The position numbers and the translations under genes were made by a program. From Desertimonas sp963772825 (GTDB taxonomy: Bacteria; Actinomycetota; Acidimicrobiia; Acidimicrobiales; Ilumatobacteraceae), in the NCBI GenBank assembly GCA_963772825.1, contig CAVYYX010000012.1, positions 261,487-325,486 of the forward strand: a stretch of 64,000 nt of DNA, in the 5' to 3' direction. The notes under the pieces were generated by a model that was given only the letters and a program-made list of their open reading frames with translations, did no database searches and was not told where the DNA came from. This document shows, piece by piece, positions 51,687-61,885 of the stretch. Within the stretch, counting starts at the first letter, position 1, and every line of letters starts with the position of its first letter.

Positions 51687-52642
51687 CGACGTAGTACTTG
51701 GGCGTTGACCGCTTGGACCTTGCGGCGGCGGACGTGTTGGATGATCTCGCCGAGCCAATCGCTGTCCGTGCGCAGCTCGATGACGTCGGCACCTGCTCGG
51801 CGGAGGTCGTCGCGTTGTTGCTCGACCCGCGCCGCGGCGGCCTCGGCGTAGCGCTGCTGCACCGCCTTGGTGACGCGCACCTCGCGCTGCGCGCCGGTCG
51901 CCGCGTCGACGAGCGACACCAGACCGACGGGTGGCACGTCGCGTTCGCGCGGATCGTGGATCGGAACGGCCAGCAGGTCATTGCGCATGCCCAAGCGGAC
52001 CAGCGGGTCGGCCCATCCCTCACCGGCGAAGTCGGCGATCACGCACACGAAGCCTCGCCGGCGGCTGAGCCGGTCGACGCGGTCGATCGCCCCGCCGAGA
52101 TCGCTGCGCCCGAGGTGCTCCGACGGCGGAGGAGAGGCGATCGACGTGAGGATCGCCCGCACCTGGTCGCGACCGAAGCGCGGCGGCATCAGCTTGATGT
52201 GCGGCCCGGCGACGAGGGCGGCGCCGATGCGGTTCTTGTTGCGCACCGTGAGGAACCCGACGCATGCAGCAGCGGCGAGGGCGACCTGCGCCTTCTCCAT
52301 CGTGGCCGTGCCGAAGCGCATCGCCGCCGAGACGTCGACGACGAGCCAGCCCTCGAGGTCGCGGTCGGCAATCTGGTCACGGACGTGGGTCTCGCCGGTC
52401 CGCGCCGTGACGTTCCAATCGATGCGGCGCACGTCGTCACCGGGCTGGTACGGGCGCGACTCGCCGGGCTCACTGCCGTGACCGGGGGTGATGCCTTGAT
52501 AGTTGCCGTGCAACGTCGTGTCGACGCGCCGGCCGATGGTGATCTCCAGCGAGCGCACGAGCTCGATCACGGCAGCCGGCGGGGGCCCATCCGGCCAGCG
52601 GACGGCAGGCTGGTCAGCGGCGGGTGGGGTGCGTCGACTCAT
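51683..52642 (-). CDS. DUF58 domain protein
   Basis: A 319-residue protein with the DUF58 hallmark GESRPYQPGDDVRRIDWNVT followed by ARTGETHVRDQIADRDLEGW, and a degenerate VWA fold (LVVDVSAAMRFGTATMEKAQ). DUF58 proteins are obligate neighbours of MoxR ATPases. The gene overlaps the moxR end by 29 bp and the VWA gene start by 4 bp. Confidence 0.92.
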   Translation of the reverse strand: MSRRTPPAADQPAVRWPDGPPPAAVIELVRSLEITIGRRVDTTLHGNYQGITPGHGSEPGESRPYQPGDDVRRIDWNVTARTGETHVRDQIADRDLEGWLVVDVSAAMRFGTATMEKAQVALAAAACVGFLTVRNKNRIGAALVAGPHIKLMPPRFGRDQVRAILTSIASPPPSEHLGRSDLGGAIDRVDRLSRRRGFVCVIADFAGEGWADPLVRLGMRNDLLAVPIHDPRERDVPPVGLVSLVDAATGAQREVRVTKAVQQRYAEAAAARVEQQRDDLRRAGADVIELRTDSDWLGEIIQHVRRRKVQAVNAQVLRR

Positions 52643-53663
52643 TGGGCTTCGGTGACACCCACGTCGCCGGCACGGTGGCCAGGATGCGGTTGATCAACTC
52701 GTCGATGGCGATGTCGCGGGCGAGGGCGTCGTAGGTCAGCAGCAGTCGGTGGCGGAGCACCTCCGGGGCGATGTCGAACACGTCCTGGGGCGTGGTGTAG
52801 GTGCGCCCGCGGATCAGGGCCAGCGCCCTGGCGCCGCGGATCAGCCCGAGCGTTGCCCGTGGACTGACGCCGAGGCCGATCAGCGGAGCGAGGTCGGCGA
52901 GGTGGTAGTTGGCCGGCTGGCGAGTGGCGTGCACGAGGTCAACGGCGTACTGGCCGACCGAGCGGTCGACGAAAACCAGGTCGCAGCGGCGCTGGAGGGC
53001 GACGAGCCCAGCGAGATCGATGACCCGGTCGGGGACCGGCGCCTGCACGGCCATGCGATCGAGGATCACCATCTCCTCGGCGGGAGTCGGGTGGTCGAGG
53101 ATCACCTTCATCATGAATCGATCGCGTTGGGCGTCCGGCAGCTGGTAGACGCCTTCGCTCTCGATCGGGTTCTGGGTGGCCACGACGAAGAACGGCCGGG
53201 GGACCTGGTGGGTGTGACCGCCGATCGTCACCTGCTGCTCGGCCATCACCTCGAGGAGTGCCGACTGCACTTTGGCCGGGGCACGGTTGATCTCGTCGGC
53301 GAGCAGGAAGTTGACGAACACCGGGCCCAGCTCGACGTCGAAGCGTTCGCTGCTGCCGCGGTAGATGCGCGTGCCGACGATGTCGGATGGCAACAGGTCG
53401 GGGGTGAACTGGATGCGGGCGAACGTGCCTCCGACGACGTCGGCAAGCGTTTCGGCCGCCAAGGTCTTGGCCAGTCCTGGCACCGACTCGAGCAGGACGT
53501 GGCCGCGCGCCAACAGGGCGACGAGCAGCCGTTCGAGCAGCCGGCTCTGGCCGACGATGACCCGGCGCATCTCGAAGAAGATCCGCTCGACCTGTTCGGC
53601 GGTGCGAACGTCGTCCATCGGCGCCGCGTCGTGCACGGTCACTTGCTCTCCATGTTCCGACAT
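52614..53663 (-). CDS. MoxR family AAA+ ATPase
   Basis: A 349-residue chaperone-like ATPase. Walker A is LLESVPGLAKTLAAETLAD, then FTPDLLPSDIVGTRIY, Walker B VNFLLADEINRAPAKVQSAL, sensor 1 FFVVATQNPIESEGVYQLPD and AQRDRFM. With DUF58 and VWA partners it probably remodels or activates a client protein; the client is not encoded nearby. ATG 53663 is preferred to an earlier codon at 53684. Confidence 0.94.
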   Translation of the reverse strand: MSEHGEQVTVHDAAPMDDVRTAEQVERIFFEMRRVIVGQSRLLERLLVALLARGHVLLESVPGLAKTLAAETLADVVGGTFARIQFTPDLLPSDIVGTRIYRGSSERFDVELGPVFVNFLLADEINRAPAKVQSALLEVMAEQQVTIGGHTHQVPRPFFVVATQNPIESEGVYQLPDAQRDRFMMKVILDHPTPAEEMVILDRMAVQAPVPDRVIDLAGLVALQRRCDLVFVDRSVGQYAVDLVHATRQPANYHLADLAPLIGLGVSPRATLGLIRGARALALIRGRTYTTPQDVFDIAPEVLRHRLLLTYDALARDIAIDELINRILATVPATWVSPKPNESTHPTRR

Positions 53664-53790
53664 TGCAGCAGAGTCTGGCGGCACCGCGGCCGCGAGCAGA
53701 TCCTGTGTCAGGGCAAGCGACGTCCGACGTCGCTACGTCGTGACGCAGAACCCGGGAGCTACGTGCCTGGTTGACGGAGTGCTTCGCCCG

Positions 53791-53796
53791 TAACCT
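53791..53796 (+). promoter_or_regulatory. Leaderless -10 element TAACCT
   Basis: TAACCT lies exactly 6 nt before the ATG at 53803. The same geometry is found before imuA', dnaE2 and the MaoC gene. Confidence 0.5.
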
Positions 53797-53802
53797 GGAC
53801 CG

Positions 53803-54174
53803 ATGGCTGGCGAGCACGACGACGACTTCGAGGGCCTCAGCCCCGCGGAAGCTGCGCTGATACGAGATGCCGCCAAAGCGCAGCGCTACCAGGAGATGCG
53901 CGAACGCGGCCGGCAGATCGGCGGCGTGCCGGGAGCGATGGTCGCCGGGTTGATGATCGCCCTGCGCGACATCTACGACCCGCCGCCGAAGCGCGATGAC
54001 GGCATCCCGATGGTCGAGGCACCCGGAGATCCCCACGATGTCGATCGTGACGGCATGGCCCTCGCCGCCGCCGACATCGGTGGCTCCGACGACGTCACGA
54101 TCGCCGCCCTCGAGCGGCGTGCGCCGATCCTCGGCGGGCCAGCTCGGCGCAACCGGCGCTTTCGCCGCCGCTAG
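53803..54174 (+). CDS. Conserved hypothetical protein (123 aa)
   Basis: A soluble, acidic-then-basic protein of 123 residues: an acidic start (MAGEHDDDFEGLSPAEAALI), a helix rich in Arg/Glu (KAQRYQEMRERGRQIGG), a short hydrophobic stretch (VPGAMVAGLMIALRDIY) and an Arg-rich end (GGPARRNRRFRRR). I recognise no domain. It stands alone between divergent moxR and convergent aapP, with its own leaderless-type promoter. Confidence 0.7.
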   Translation: MAGEHDDDFEGLSPAEAALIRDAAKAQRYQEMRERGRQIGGVPGAMVAGLMIALRDIYDPPPKRDDGIPMVEAPGDPHDVDRDGMALAAADIGGSDDVTIAALERRAPILGGPARRNRRFRRR

Positions 54175-54258
54175 CCTGCGCCCCGATGGCGGGGGTCGGC
54201 GGAGGTTCCTGCATCGGTCGCGAGGCCGATGTGGCGTGGTTGCGCTCGGACGCTCCGA

Positions 54259-55002
54259 TCAGAGGATCTGGCTGAGGAACAGCTTGGTGCGGTCCTCTTG
54301 CGGGTCGGTGAAGAAGTGCTCGGGGGTGCCGACCTCGACGATCGAGCCGTCGGCCATGAACACGACGCGGTCGGCGACCTCCCGGGCGAAGCCCATCTCG
54401 TGGGTGACGACGATCATCGTCATCCCCTCGGCGGCGAGGTCCTTCATCACGTCGAGGACCTCGTTGATCATCTCCGGGTCGAGCGCCGACGTCGGCTCGT
54501 CGAACAGCATCACCTTCGGCTTCATGGCCAGCGAGCGGGCGATCGCGACGCGCTGCTGTTGGCCGCCGGAGAGCTGGCCGGGGTACTTGTTCGCCTGCTC
54601 GGGGATCTTCACCCGTTCGAGCAGCTCCATCGCCGCCTGCTCGGCGGCGCGCTTGGGGACCTTGCGCACCTGACGAGGCGCCAGCGTGATGTTGTCGATC
54701 ACGCTGAGGTGCGGGAACAGGTTGAACTGCTGAAAGACCATCCCGGTCTCCCGACGGATCTCCTGGATGTTGCGGATGTCGCGGGAGAGCTCGACACCGT
54801 CGACGAGGATGCGGCCGCCGTCGTGCTCCTCGAGGCGGTTGATGCAGCGGATCATCGTCGACTTCCCGGAGCCGGATGGACCGATGACGACGACGACCTC
54901 CTGACGGGCGACGTTGAGGTTGATGTCGCGCAGCGCCTGGAACGTGCCGAAGAACTTCTGCACGTCGATCAACTCGAGGATCACCTCGCCGGTTCCGGCC
55001 AT
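54259..55002 (-). CDS. aapP: Amino-acid ABC transporter ATP-binding protein (AapP/GlnQ type)
   Basis: A 247-residue ATPase with Walker A GPSGSGKSTMIRCINRLE, Q-loop TGMVFQQFNLFPHLSV, signature LSGGQQQRVAIARSLAMKP, Walker B KVMLFDEPTSALDPEM and H-loop VVTHEMGFAREVADRV. These are characteristic of polar amino-acid importers. It is the last gene of the aapJ-aapQ-aapM-aapP operon. A tiny frame encoding MSRDNDFYRLR lies between it and aapM. Confidence 0.95.
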   Translation of the reverse strand: MAGTGEVILELIDVQKFFGTFQALRDINLNVARQEVVVVIGPSGSGKSTMIRCINRLEEHDGGRILVDGVELSRDIRNIQEIRRETGMVFQQFNLFPHLSVIDNITLAPRQVRKVPKRAAEQAAMELLERVKIPEQANKYPGQLSGGQQQRVAIARSLAMKPKVMLFDEPTSALDPEMINEVLDVMKDLAAEGMTMIVVTHEMGFAREVADRVVFMADGSIVEVGTPEHFFTDPQEDRTKLFLSQIL

Positions 55003-55044
55003 CTGCGTGGCGTCAGCGAAGACGGTAGAAGTCGTTGTCTCTGC

Positions 55045-56496
55045 TCATCGTGTGCCTACTCCCAGTCGTCGTTCGAGTCGTTGGCTCTCCCGGCTCATCG
55101 TGATGCACCCGACCCAGAACAGGAACATCACGAACGAGATCGCTTCCGGAGCGAGCCCCTGGCCGCGGAAGTCCTGCCTGCGCCGTCGCCACGTTGGTGA
55201 CCCGGAGGACGTCGAGCAATCCCATCGCCGCGCCGGCCAGCGTGGTGTCCTTGAACAGGCTGATGAACTGCCCGACGATCGCCGGGATGACGTTGCGCAG
55301 GGCCTGGGGGAGGACGATCAGCGCCGTCGTCTTGACCGGCTTGAGGCCGAGGGCCTGGGCCGCCTCGGTCTGCCCGCGGGGCAGCGACTGCAGGCCGCCG
55401 CGCACGATCTCGGCGATGTAGGCGGCGGTGAACAGGGTGAACACGATGATCGCCCGCACGACGAGCCCCGGCGTCTCCATGCCCCGGGGCAGGAAGAAGC
55501 CGAGGGCGATCCCGCCGAGCAGGAGCAGCACGTACAGCGGCACGCCGCGGAAGAACTCGATGTAGGCGATCGACACGACGCGCACGAGCGGCAGCGTCGT
55601 CACCCTGCCGATGCGATACCCGCCGTAGGCGAGAGCCGACGGCGAGAACGATCAGCACCCACGTCATCACGTCGGTGACGTCGACGCCGCGACGGATCAG
55701 CACGACGATCACCGGCAGCGCCAGCGTCGCCGCGACCACGGCTCCGCCGACGGGACTGTCGGTCCGCCGCCCGGCGCGGCGCCCGAGGGCGAGCAGCACA
55801 CCGAGGGGGAACGACAGGGCGATGCCAGCGATGGCGAGGAAGAGGTTGAGCATCATCCCCTCCCACTCGTTCCACGACGCCGGTCTGCTCAGAAACCACA
55901 CGACGGCGATCGGCACGACGATGCCCGCGACGACGACCCCCAACAGCCAGCGCCGCGTGGCGAAGCTGCCGACGATCCGCCCGACGACGGCGGCGGCGAC
56001 GACGAGGATCGTCAGCACGGTCGGACCGGGCGTCGTGGTGAGCGACAAGAGCACGACCACGCCGAGGATGAGCGGCCAGATGCGCACGGCGAGGTCGAGG
56101 AGCCGTCGCCAGAGTGCCGTTGTCGATCGCTCCTCGCGTCCGGTGATCTGGCGCATCCGTTGCACGTAGCCGGCGAGGATCCCACCGTAGGCGGCGATCG
56201 CCCCCAGGCCGACACCGATCCGCCACAGTTCGTCGCGGGGGTAACGGCCGACCATGAACAGCGTGAGGTTGCGCTGGACGATGTCCCAGCGACCGGTGAC
56301 GAACACGAAGCGCCCGAGCCGGTACAGCACGTAGCCGATGACGATCGCGGCGACCACCGTGACGACGCTGTCGAACCAGGTGCGGAACAGGTTGCGGCGC
56401 GCCCAGTCGCCGGGACCCGCCGCCGGCGCGGGCGGGGGCTCCGGTGGCGGTAGCCAGCGCCTCGCTGAGGGCCGGGTCGAGCATCGTCATCGTCAC
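55045..56496 (-). CDS. aapM: Amino-acid ABC transporter permease (AapM type), three frameshifts
   Basis: Corrected product of about 480 residues. After GTG 56496 and a frame change in a C run near 56435 come DWARRNLFRTWFDSV, VVAAIVIGYVLYRLGRFVFV, AIAGIALSFPLGVLLALGRR, then VVSIAYIEFFRGVPLYVLLL, AAYIAEIVRGGLQSLPRGQT and GLKPVKTTALIVLPQALRNV (EAA loop), ending ESQRLERRLGVGTR at 55045. Breaks lie near 56435, 55640 and 55180. Conservation on both sides suggests sequencing indels. Works with AapQ as a heterodimeric pore. Confidence 0.85.
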
Positions 56497-56500
56497 CTCG

Positions 56501-57697
56501 TCAGCGCTCGACGATCGCCAGGCGACGGTTGACCAGGTTGACGACCGCCGAGATGAGCAGGGAGAGCCCGAGGTAGATCAGCAACAAAAGCACGTACGAC
56601 GGCACGGCGGGGGAGCGGTTGGCGACGCTGAGCTGGGTGACCTGGGTGAGCTCGGGGAAGCTGATCGCCGCGGCCAACGACGTGTTCTTCGTGAGGTTGA
56701 GGTACTGGTTGCCGATCGGCGGCAGGCCGATGCGCATCGCCTGGGGCAGCACGACGTTCCACATCCGCTGGAACCCGGACAGCGCCAGCGCGTCGGCGGC
56801 CTCGCCCTGGCCCCTCGGCACCGCCTGGATCGACCCACGCACGATCTCGGCGATGTGGCTCGACGTGTACAGCACGAGGGCGACGAGGGCGGCGAAGTAC
56901 GGCGGCGTCATCGTGATCCCGCCGGTGACCCGCCGGCCGTCGAGCGCCGGCGACGATCCGCCGAGCCCGAGGAGGACCCACAACGCAACGACGACGACGG
57001 CAGCGGCCCCGAGTCCGTAGACGCCGCTCAGCGCCGGCTTGCCGGAGCGATCGCTGACGGCACGTCGCCAGCGGGCGACGACGGCGAACGTGAGCACGGC
57101 GGCGAGGAGGATCACGACGAACTTCGCGTTGCCGCCGTCGAACCAGAAGACGCTCGAGCCGCGAACGTTGAGCACGGCGATCGAACCGATCTCCCACGAC
57201 TCGTTCGGCGGGGGAAAGGCGTTGAGCACGACGGCCGTGTAGAGCAGGACGATGAGGCCGTACAGCGGGACGTTGCGCACGATCTCGACGTACGCCTGGG
57301 CGGCCTTGCGCACGCAGGAAGTTCTTCGACAGGCGGGCGATGCCGAGCAGGATCCCGAGGACGGTCGCCAGCACGATGCCGGTCACCGCCAGGCGCAGGG
57401 TGTTGAGCAAGCCCTCGACCAGGGCGTCGCTGACCGGTTGGGTCTGGCGGAAGTCGCTGCCGGCGATCGGGAAGCTGGCGGGCTGGTCGAGGAAGTCGAA
57501 GCCCGTCGGGATGTTCCCGCCGGTCGCTGTTGACCTGGAAGTTGTCGTAGAGCCAGGCGACCACGGCGATGACGGCGGCGAACACCGCCAGCTGGAACGT
57601 CCACGTGAGGATGCGGACGTCGCGGTAGAACGGCGGCCGCCGCGCCGACGTCGAGGCGACGCTGGCGGTCGGCGTCGAACGGCGTGGTGGCGGTCAT
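56501..57697 (-). CDS. aapQ: Amino-acid ABC transporter permease (AapQ type), three frameshifts
   Basis: Joined pieces give VFAAVIAVVAWLYDNFQVN, NIPTGFDFLDQPASFPIAGS, LNTLRLAVTGIVLATVLGIL, QAYVEIVRNVPLYGLIVLLY, AEIVRGSIQAVPRGQGEAAD and QYLNLTKNTSLAAAISFPEL, the full AapQ pattern with the long loop between spans. Frame breaks are near 57600, 57520 and 57310. The ATG at 57697 lies inside the 3' arm of a 38-bp palindrome that separates it from aapJ. The aapM start is 4 bases behind the stop. Confidence 0.85.
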
Positions 57698-57725
57698 GGC
57701 TCAGTCGACTGAGCCATGACCGCCA
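57688..57725 (-). promoter_or_regulatory. 38-bp perfect palindrome over the aapQ start codon
   Basis: The left half, TGGCGGTCATGGCTCAGTC (57688-57706), is followed directly by its exact reverse complement (57707-57725). It starts 19 bases behind the aapJ stop and contains the aapQ ATG (57697-57695). As RNA it should fold into a long hairpin that could stabilise the aapJ transcript and restrain aapQ translation. Confidence 0.8.
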
Positions 57726-57744
57726 TCACGACACAGGTCAGTGT

Positions 57745-58826
57745 TCAGCGGTAGGGCGGGGCGTACTGCAGACCGCCGTCGATCCACAGGGCGTTGACGC
57801 CGCGCTCGATGCCGAGCGGGGCGAGGTGCGCCTCGAAGATCTCGCCGTAGTTGCCGACCTGGTCGACGACATTGAAGGCGAAATGCCGGGCCGAGCCCGA
57901 GGCCGGGGTCGAGCACCGTGCCGTCTGCGTTCTCGCCGCCGAGGAACTGGCGGATGTTCGGGTCCTCGCTGTTCGCCTGCAGGTCGGCGGCGTTGTCGCC
58001 GGTGATGCCCAACTCTTCGGCCTGGATCGTGGCGAAGATCGCCCAGTTGACCGCTTGGGCCCAGGCGCGTGTCGCCGTCGACGACCGCCGGCGCGAGCGG
58101 CTCCTTGGAGAAGATGTCGTCGAAGATCACCAGCGCCTCCGGCCCCGCCGGATACGCGGAGCGGAAGCCGACGAGCTGGCTGGTGTCGCTCGACCAGCCG
58201 TCGCATCCACCCTGTTCGAAGTTGGCCTGGAGCGTCTCGACGTCGGGGAACGACTGCACGTCGACACCGAGACCACGCCGCTCGAACTCGGTGGCGACGT
58301 TGCCCTCGGTCGTCGTCCCGCCGGCGACGCAGACGACGGCGCCGTCCATGTCGTCGATCGAGGTGATCCCGGAGTCGGCAGCGACCATCATCCCCTGGCC
58401 GTCGTAGAACGTCGGATGCAGGAACGTGACACCTTCGATGCCGTCCCGGCTCGCTGTCCAGGTCGTGTTGCGCACGAGCACGTCGAACTCACCGGACTGC
58501 AGGGCGGTGAACCTGGCGTCGGTCTCGACATCCACGAACTCGACCTTGGTGCTGTCGCCGAGCACAGCAGCGGCGATCGCCCGGCAGAAGTCGGCGTCGA
58601 AGCCAACGTGCTCGCCGGCCTCGTCGAGGATGTTGAACCCGGGGAAGTCGCCGCGCACACCACAGCGCACGACGTCGTTGGCGATCACCGAGTCGAGCAG
58701 CGACTCCCCCGCGTCGGACGGCGCGGGTGGTGGTTCCGTGGTGGCCCCGGCGACGCCGACCCACGCGGCTCCACCGACTGCTAGCACGGCGACGGGTGCG
58801 AGCGCCTTCAGTACCGATCGTTTCAT
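57745..58826 (-). CDS. aapJ: Amino-acid ABC transporter substrate-binding protein (AapJ type), two frameshifts
   Basis: A signal peptide (LKALAPVAVLAVGGAAWVGV) is followed by the family pattern VIANDVVRCGVRGDFPGFNI, GFDADFCRAIAAAVLGDSTK, DVLVRNTTWTASRDG, FYDGQGMMVAADSGITSIDD and ELGITGDNAADLQANSEDPN, ending IDGGLQYAPPYR. The frame breaks near 58070 and near 57895. It binds polar amino acids outside the membrane and delivers them to AapQM. The ATG at 58826 follows AAGGGGA. First gene of the operon. Confidence 0.9.
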
Positions 58827-58868
58827 GATCTCCCCTTGTGTGGTTGAAACGCCGCCGATCGGCGTGCG

Positions 58869-59467
58869 TCAGCACGTATTCGACGGATCAGGCCACGTTA
58901 GATCATTCGCCGCGGGGCTTCGGCAAGGAACCCCGATCTCGCCGTCGGACACGCCTGGACTGAAGATGACCACGTCGCGGCGGTAGGTCGCCCGGTCGGT
59001 GGCGTGCTCGATGACCAGCGTGACGGCACGGTCGATCTCCACCGTCGACGTGGCGTTCGGGCCGAGCATCGTTGCCGCCGACGGCACCTTGCGGGCAACT
59101 TCGACGTGGGCGTCTGGCTCGGCGCTGTCGGCGCTGACCAGGGCGAGGTCCGATCGCCGGTCGATCGTGACGACTCGTGCCGGCGCTCCATCCACCGTCA
59201 ATTGGCGGAGGTCGCCCTCGACGGTGTGGCCGGCCGTGAGAACGAGATCGTTGCCGACCACGATGCCGACGCCGTGGAAGCGGTTCGGCTGCGCGCAGCG
59301 CTGCGTCTCGACGGATACCAGCGTCGGCGGCTCGACGTCCGGACCCGGGGCCGTCGTCGCCGCAACCACCGGCGATTACGACGAGCACCCACCCGAGTGC
59401 GGCAGCGCGCCCGAGTGCCGAACGTCCCGATGGGGGGTCGCCCCGGCACTCGGATGGGTGCGGTCAC
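58869..59467 (-). CDS. Trypsin-like protease lipoprotein, incomplete and frameshifted
   Basis: GTG 59467 overlaps the M20 peptidase stop (GTGA). Correcting an indel in the run of six G at 59432-59437 gives a lipoprotein signal (ALGWVLVVIAGGC). A second indel near 59345 leads into VETQRCAQPNRFHGVGIVVG, then NDLVLTAGHTVEGDL with the catalytic His and RRSDLALVSAD with the Asp. The GDSG nucleophile motif is not found; VSDGEIGVP stands where it should be and the gene ends soon after. It may be a truncated or inactive protease, or hidden by a third indel. Confidence 0.6.
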
Positions 59468-60877
59468 GCGCTGGCGGCGTGGGCGGCGAGGAGGCGGGCG
59501 ACGCACTCCGTGACCCGGCGGGCCGTGGGGAGGTGGAGGAACTCGTTGGGGCCGTGGGCGTTGCTGCCGGGCACGAGCACGCCGGTGATCACGAACTGGG
59601 CGTCTGGGAACATCGCGCCGAGCATGCCCATGAACGGGATCGTGCCGCCCTCGCCGATCGTCCGCGCCGGCTCGCCGAAGGCAGCCGTCGACACGTCGTC
59701 GAGCGCCGCTGAGAGCCACGACGCGAACGGCGGGGCGTTCCACCCCGGGGCCGCCTCGTTGGCGGCGAACGTGACCGTCGCCCCCGACGGCGGGTCGTCA
59801 GTGAGCACCCGCCGGAGTGCGCAGAGCGCGGTGTCGGGATCGCACGTCGGCGGCAACCTCATGCTCAGGGCGAGCGCTGTCGAGGGGCGCAGCACGTTGC
59901 CCGCCCGGCTCGTCGGCGGGAACCCGTCGGCGCCGACGTAGCTGAGGGTGGGACGCCAGGTGCGGGCGAGGATCTGCTCGACGGGGTCGGCGGACATCGC
60001 GTGGGTCGACCCGGCGAACGGAAAGAGCTCGGCGAGTGGGCCGAGCTCGGTGGCGGTCGCCGACGCTTCGGCCAGCCGGTCGGCCGGGATCTCGACATGC
60101 GCCTCGGGCACGAGCACCTCGCCGGTCGCGGCGTCCTCGACCCGGTCGAGGAGTTGGCGGATGATCCGGAAGCTCGACGGCACGATGCCGCTCGCCGCCC
60201 CCGAGTGCACGCCCTCGCCGAGCACCTCGGCGGTCAACGTGCCGCCGACGAGCCCACGCAGCGACGTCGTGACCCACAGTCGCTCCGTGTCGGCGGCCCA
60301 CGAGTCGAGACAGATCACCAGCTCGGGACGGCCGACGACGTCCGTGAGGCGCTGCGAGGTGGGCAGGCAGGTCGGGACTGCCCGATTCCTCGCTGGCCTC
60401 GACGAGCACGACGCAACGGGCATGGTCGAGACCGTGGGCCTTGGCGACCTCGATCGCCGACAGGGCGGCGAAGGCGGCGTACCCGTCATCGGCACCGCCC
60501 CGGCCGTACAGCCGGTCATCCTCGATGACCGGCGTCCACGGCCCCAGCCCGTCGCGCCACCCGCTCATCTCCGGCTGCTTGTCGAGGTGCCCGTAGAGCA
60601 ACACCGTGCGGTCGGCGAGCGCCGGGTCGGACGCCGGCACCTCGGCGACGATCAGCGGGGTGCGTCCCGGGATGCGGTGGACGTCGACGGTGAGCCCGTC
60701 GATCGGCCGGGCCGCGCACCACTCGCGCACGAGCTGAACGGCCTCGTCCATGAAGCCATTCGCTTGCCAATCGACGTCGTACGACGCCGAGACGTTGGGG
60801 ATCTCGATGTACCGCTGCAACGCCGGCGTGATGTCGTCGGCCCACAATCGCTCGACGTGTTCACTGATCGCCGTCAT
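59464..60877 (-). CDS. M20 family metallopeptidase (one frameshift)
   Basis: A dipeptidase of about 470 residues. Metal-binding and catalytic motifs are RTVLLYGHLDKQPE, DDRLYGRGGADDGYAAFAAL, VVLVEASEESGSPDLPAHL, then after a frame change near 60348 LVICLDSWAADTERLWVTTS and SNAHGPNEFLHL with the last metal ligand. An inserted G at 60348-60349 accounts for the break. It cleaves small peptides with two zinc ions in the cytoplasm. ATG 60877 overlaps the stop of the upstream nitronate monooxygenase (ATGA). Confidence 0.88.
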
Positions 60878-61827
60878 CGCAGACCCTCGAGTGTTCGTTC
60901 GGCGTCGGCGACGATCTGGTGCACGAGGTCCCCCGCCGGGACCAGCGAGTCGATGGCCCCGACACCCTGGCCGGCGGGAAAGAACTCGCGCTCGACGTCG
61001 ACGAGAGTGCCGTCAGGGGCGCCGAGATGGTTGGCGCCGGCGGACATCGACGCCAGGACCTGGGCGGGGAACGGTTGGAGCTCGTCGGGGTGCTCGTCGA
61101 AGTGTTGGGTCCACTCGTTGCGCAGCACCCGGCACGTCTTGCCCGTGTACGCCCGCGTCACGACGGTGCTGTCCTCGGGGCTGGCGACGAGGGCGTCCTT
61201 GTAGCCGGCCACGGCGCGGGCCTCGGGAGTGGCGATGAATCGTGTCCCGATCCACACGCCGTCGGCGCCGAGGGCGACGGCCGCGGCGAGGCCGCGCCCG
61301 TCGAAGATGCCGCCCGCGGCGACGACCGGGACCTGCTCGCCGACGGCGTCGACGACTTGGGGAACGAGCGCCATCGTGGCGACCGTGCCGGTATGGCCAC
61401 CGGCCTCGGTGCCCTGGGCGACGACGAAGTCGCACCCGCTGGCGACGGCCGTGACGGCGTGGCGGACCTTGCCGCACATCGAGGCGACGATGATCCCGGC
61501 GTGGTGCAGCGCGTCGACGATGTCGCGGGGGACCCCGAGACCGGCGACGAACAGCGAGGCACCGCCGTCGATGACGTGGTGGATCCCCGCCTCGACCTGG
61601 TCCGGGATGGCGGTGAGCAGGTCGACGCCGAACGGCTTGGCGGTGGCTGAACGCACGGCGGAGATCTCGTCGGCCAGCTCATCCGGCCGCATCGTCGACG
61701 CCCCGAGCGTGCCGATGCCGCCGGCCTCCGACACGGCGGCGACCAGGCGGTGATACGACACGCCGCCCATCCCGGCGCACATCACCGGATGCTCGATGCC
61801 CAGCAGGTCGGTGAGTCGTGTCCGCAC
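60874..61827 (-). CDS. Nitronate monooxygenase (2-nitropropane dioxygenase family)
   Basis: A 317-residue FMN-dependent TIM-barrel protein. Motifs are TRLTDLLGIEHPVMCAGMGG, GCDFVVAQGTEAGGHTGTVA (with the active-site His) and PVVAAGGIFDGRGLAAAVAL, then GADGVWIGTRFIATPEA. Members oxidise alkyl nitronates or act as enoyl reductases, so the substrate is open. It is the first gene of a three-gene overlapping run with the M20 peptidase and the lipoprotein. Confidence 0.9.
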   Translation of the reverse strand: MRTRLTDLLGIEHPVMCAGMGGVSYHRLVAAVSEAGGIGTLGASTMRPDELADEISAVRSATAKPFGVDLLTAIPDQVEAGIHHVIDGGASLFVAGLGVPRDIVDALHHAGIIVASMCGKVRHAVTAVASGCDFVVAQGTEAGGHTGTVATMALVPQVVDAVGEQVPVVAAGGIFDGRGLAAAVALGADGVWIGTRFIATPEARAVAGYKDALVASPEDSTVVTRAYTGKTCRVLRNEWTQHFDEHPDELQPFPAQVLASMSAGANHLGAPDGTLVDVEREFFPAGQGVGAIDSLVPAGDLVHQIVADAERTLEGLR

Positions 61828-61885
61828 GGTTGCGACGGTAGTGAGTCATCCGGCTTGGTCCGCAACGAACCAATTTCCGGAGTGC

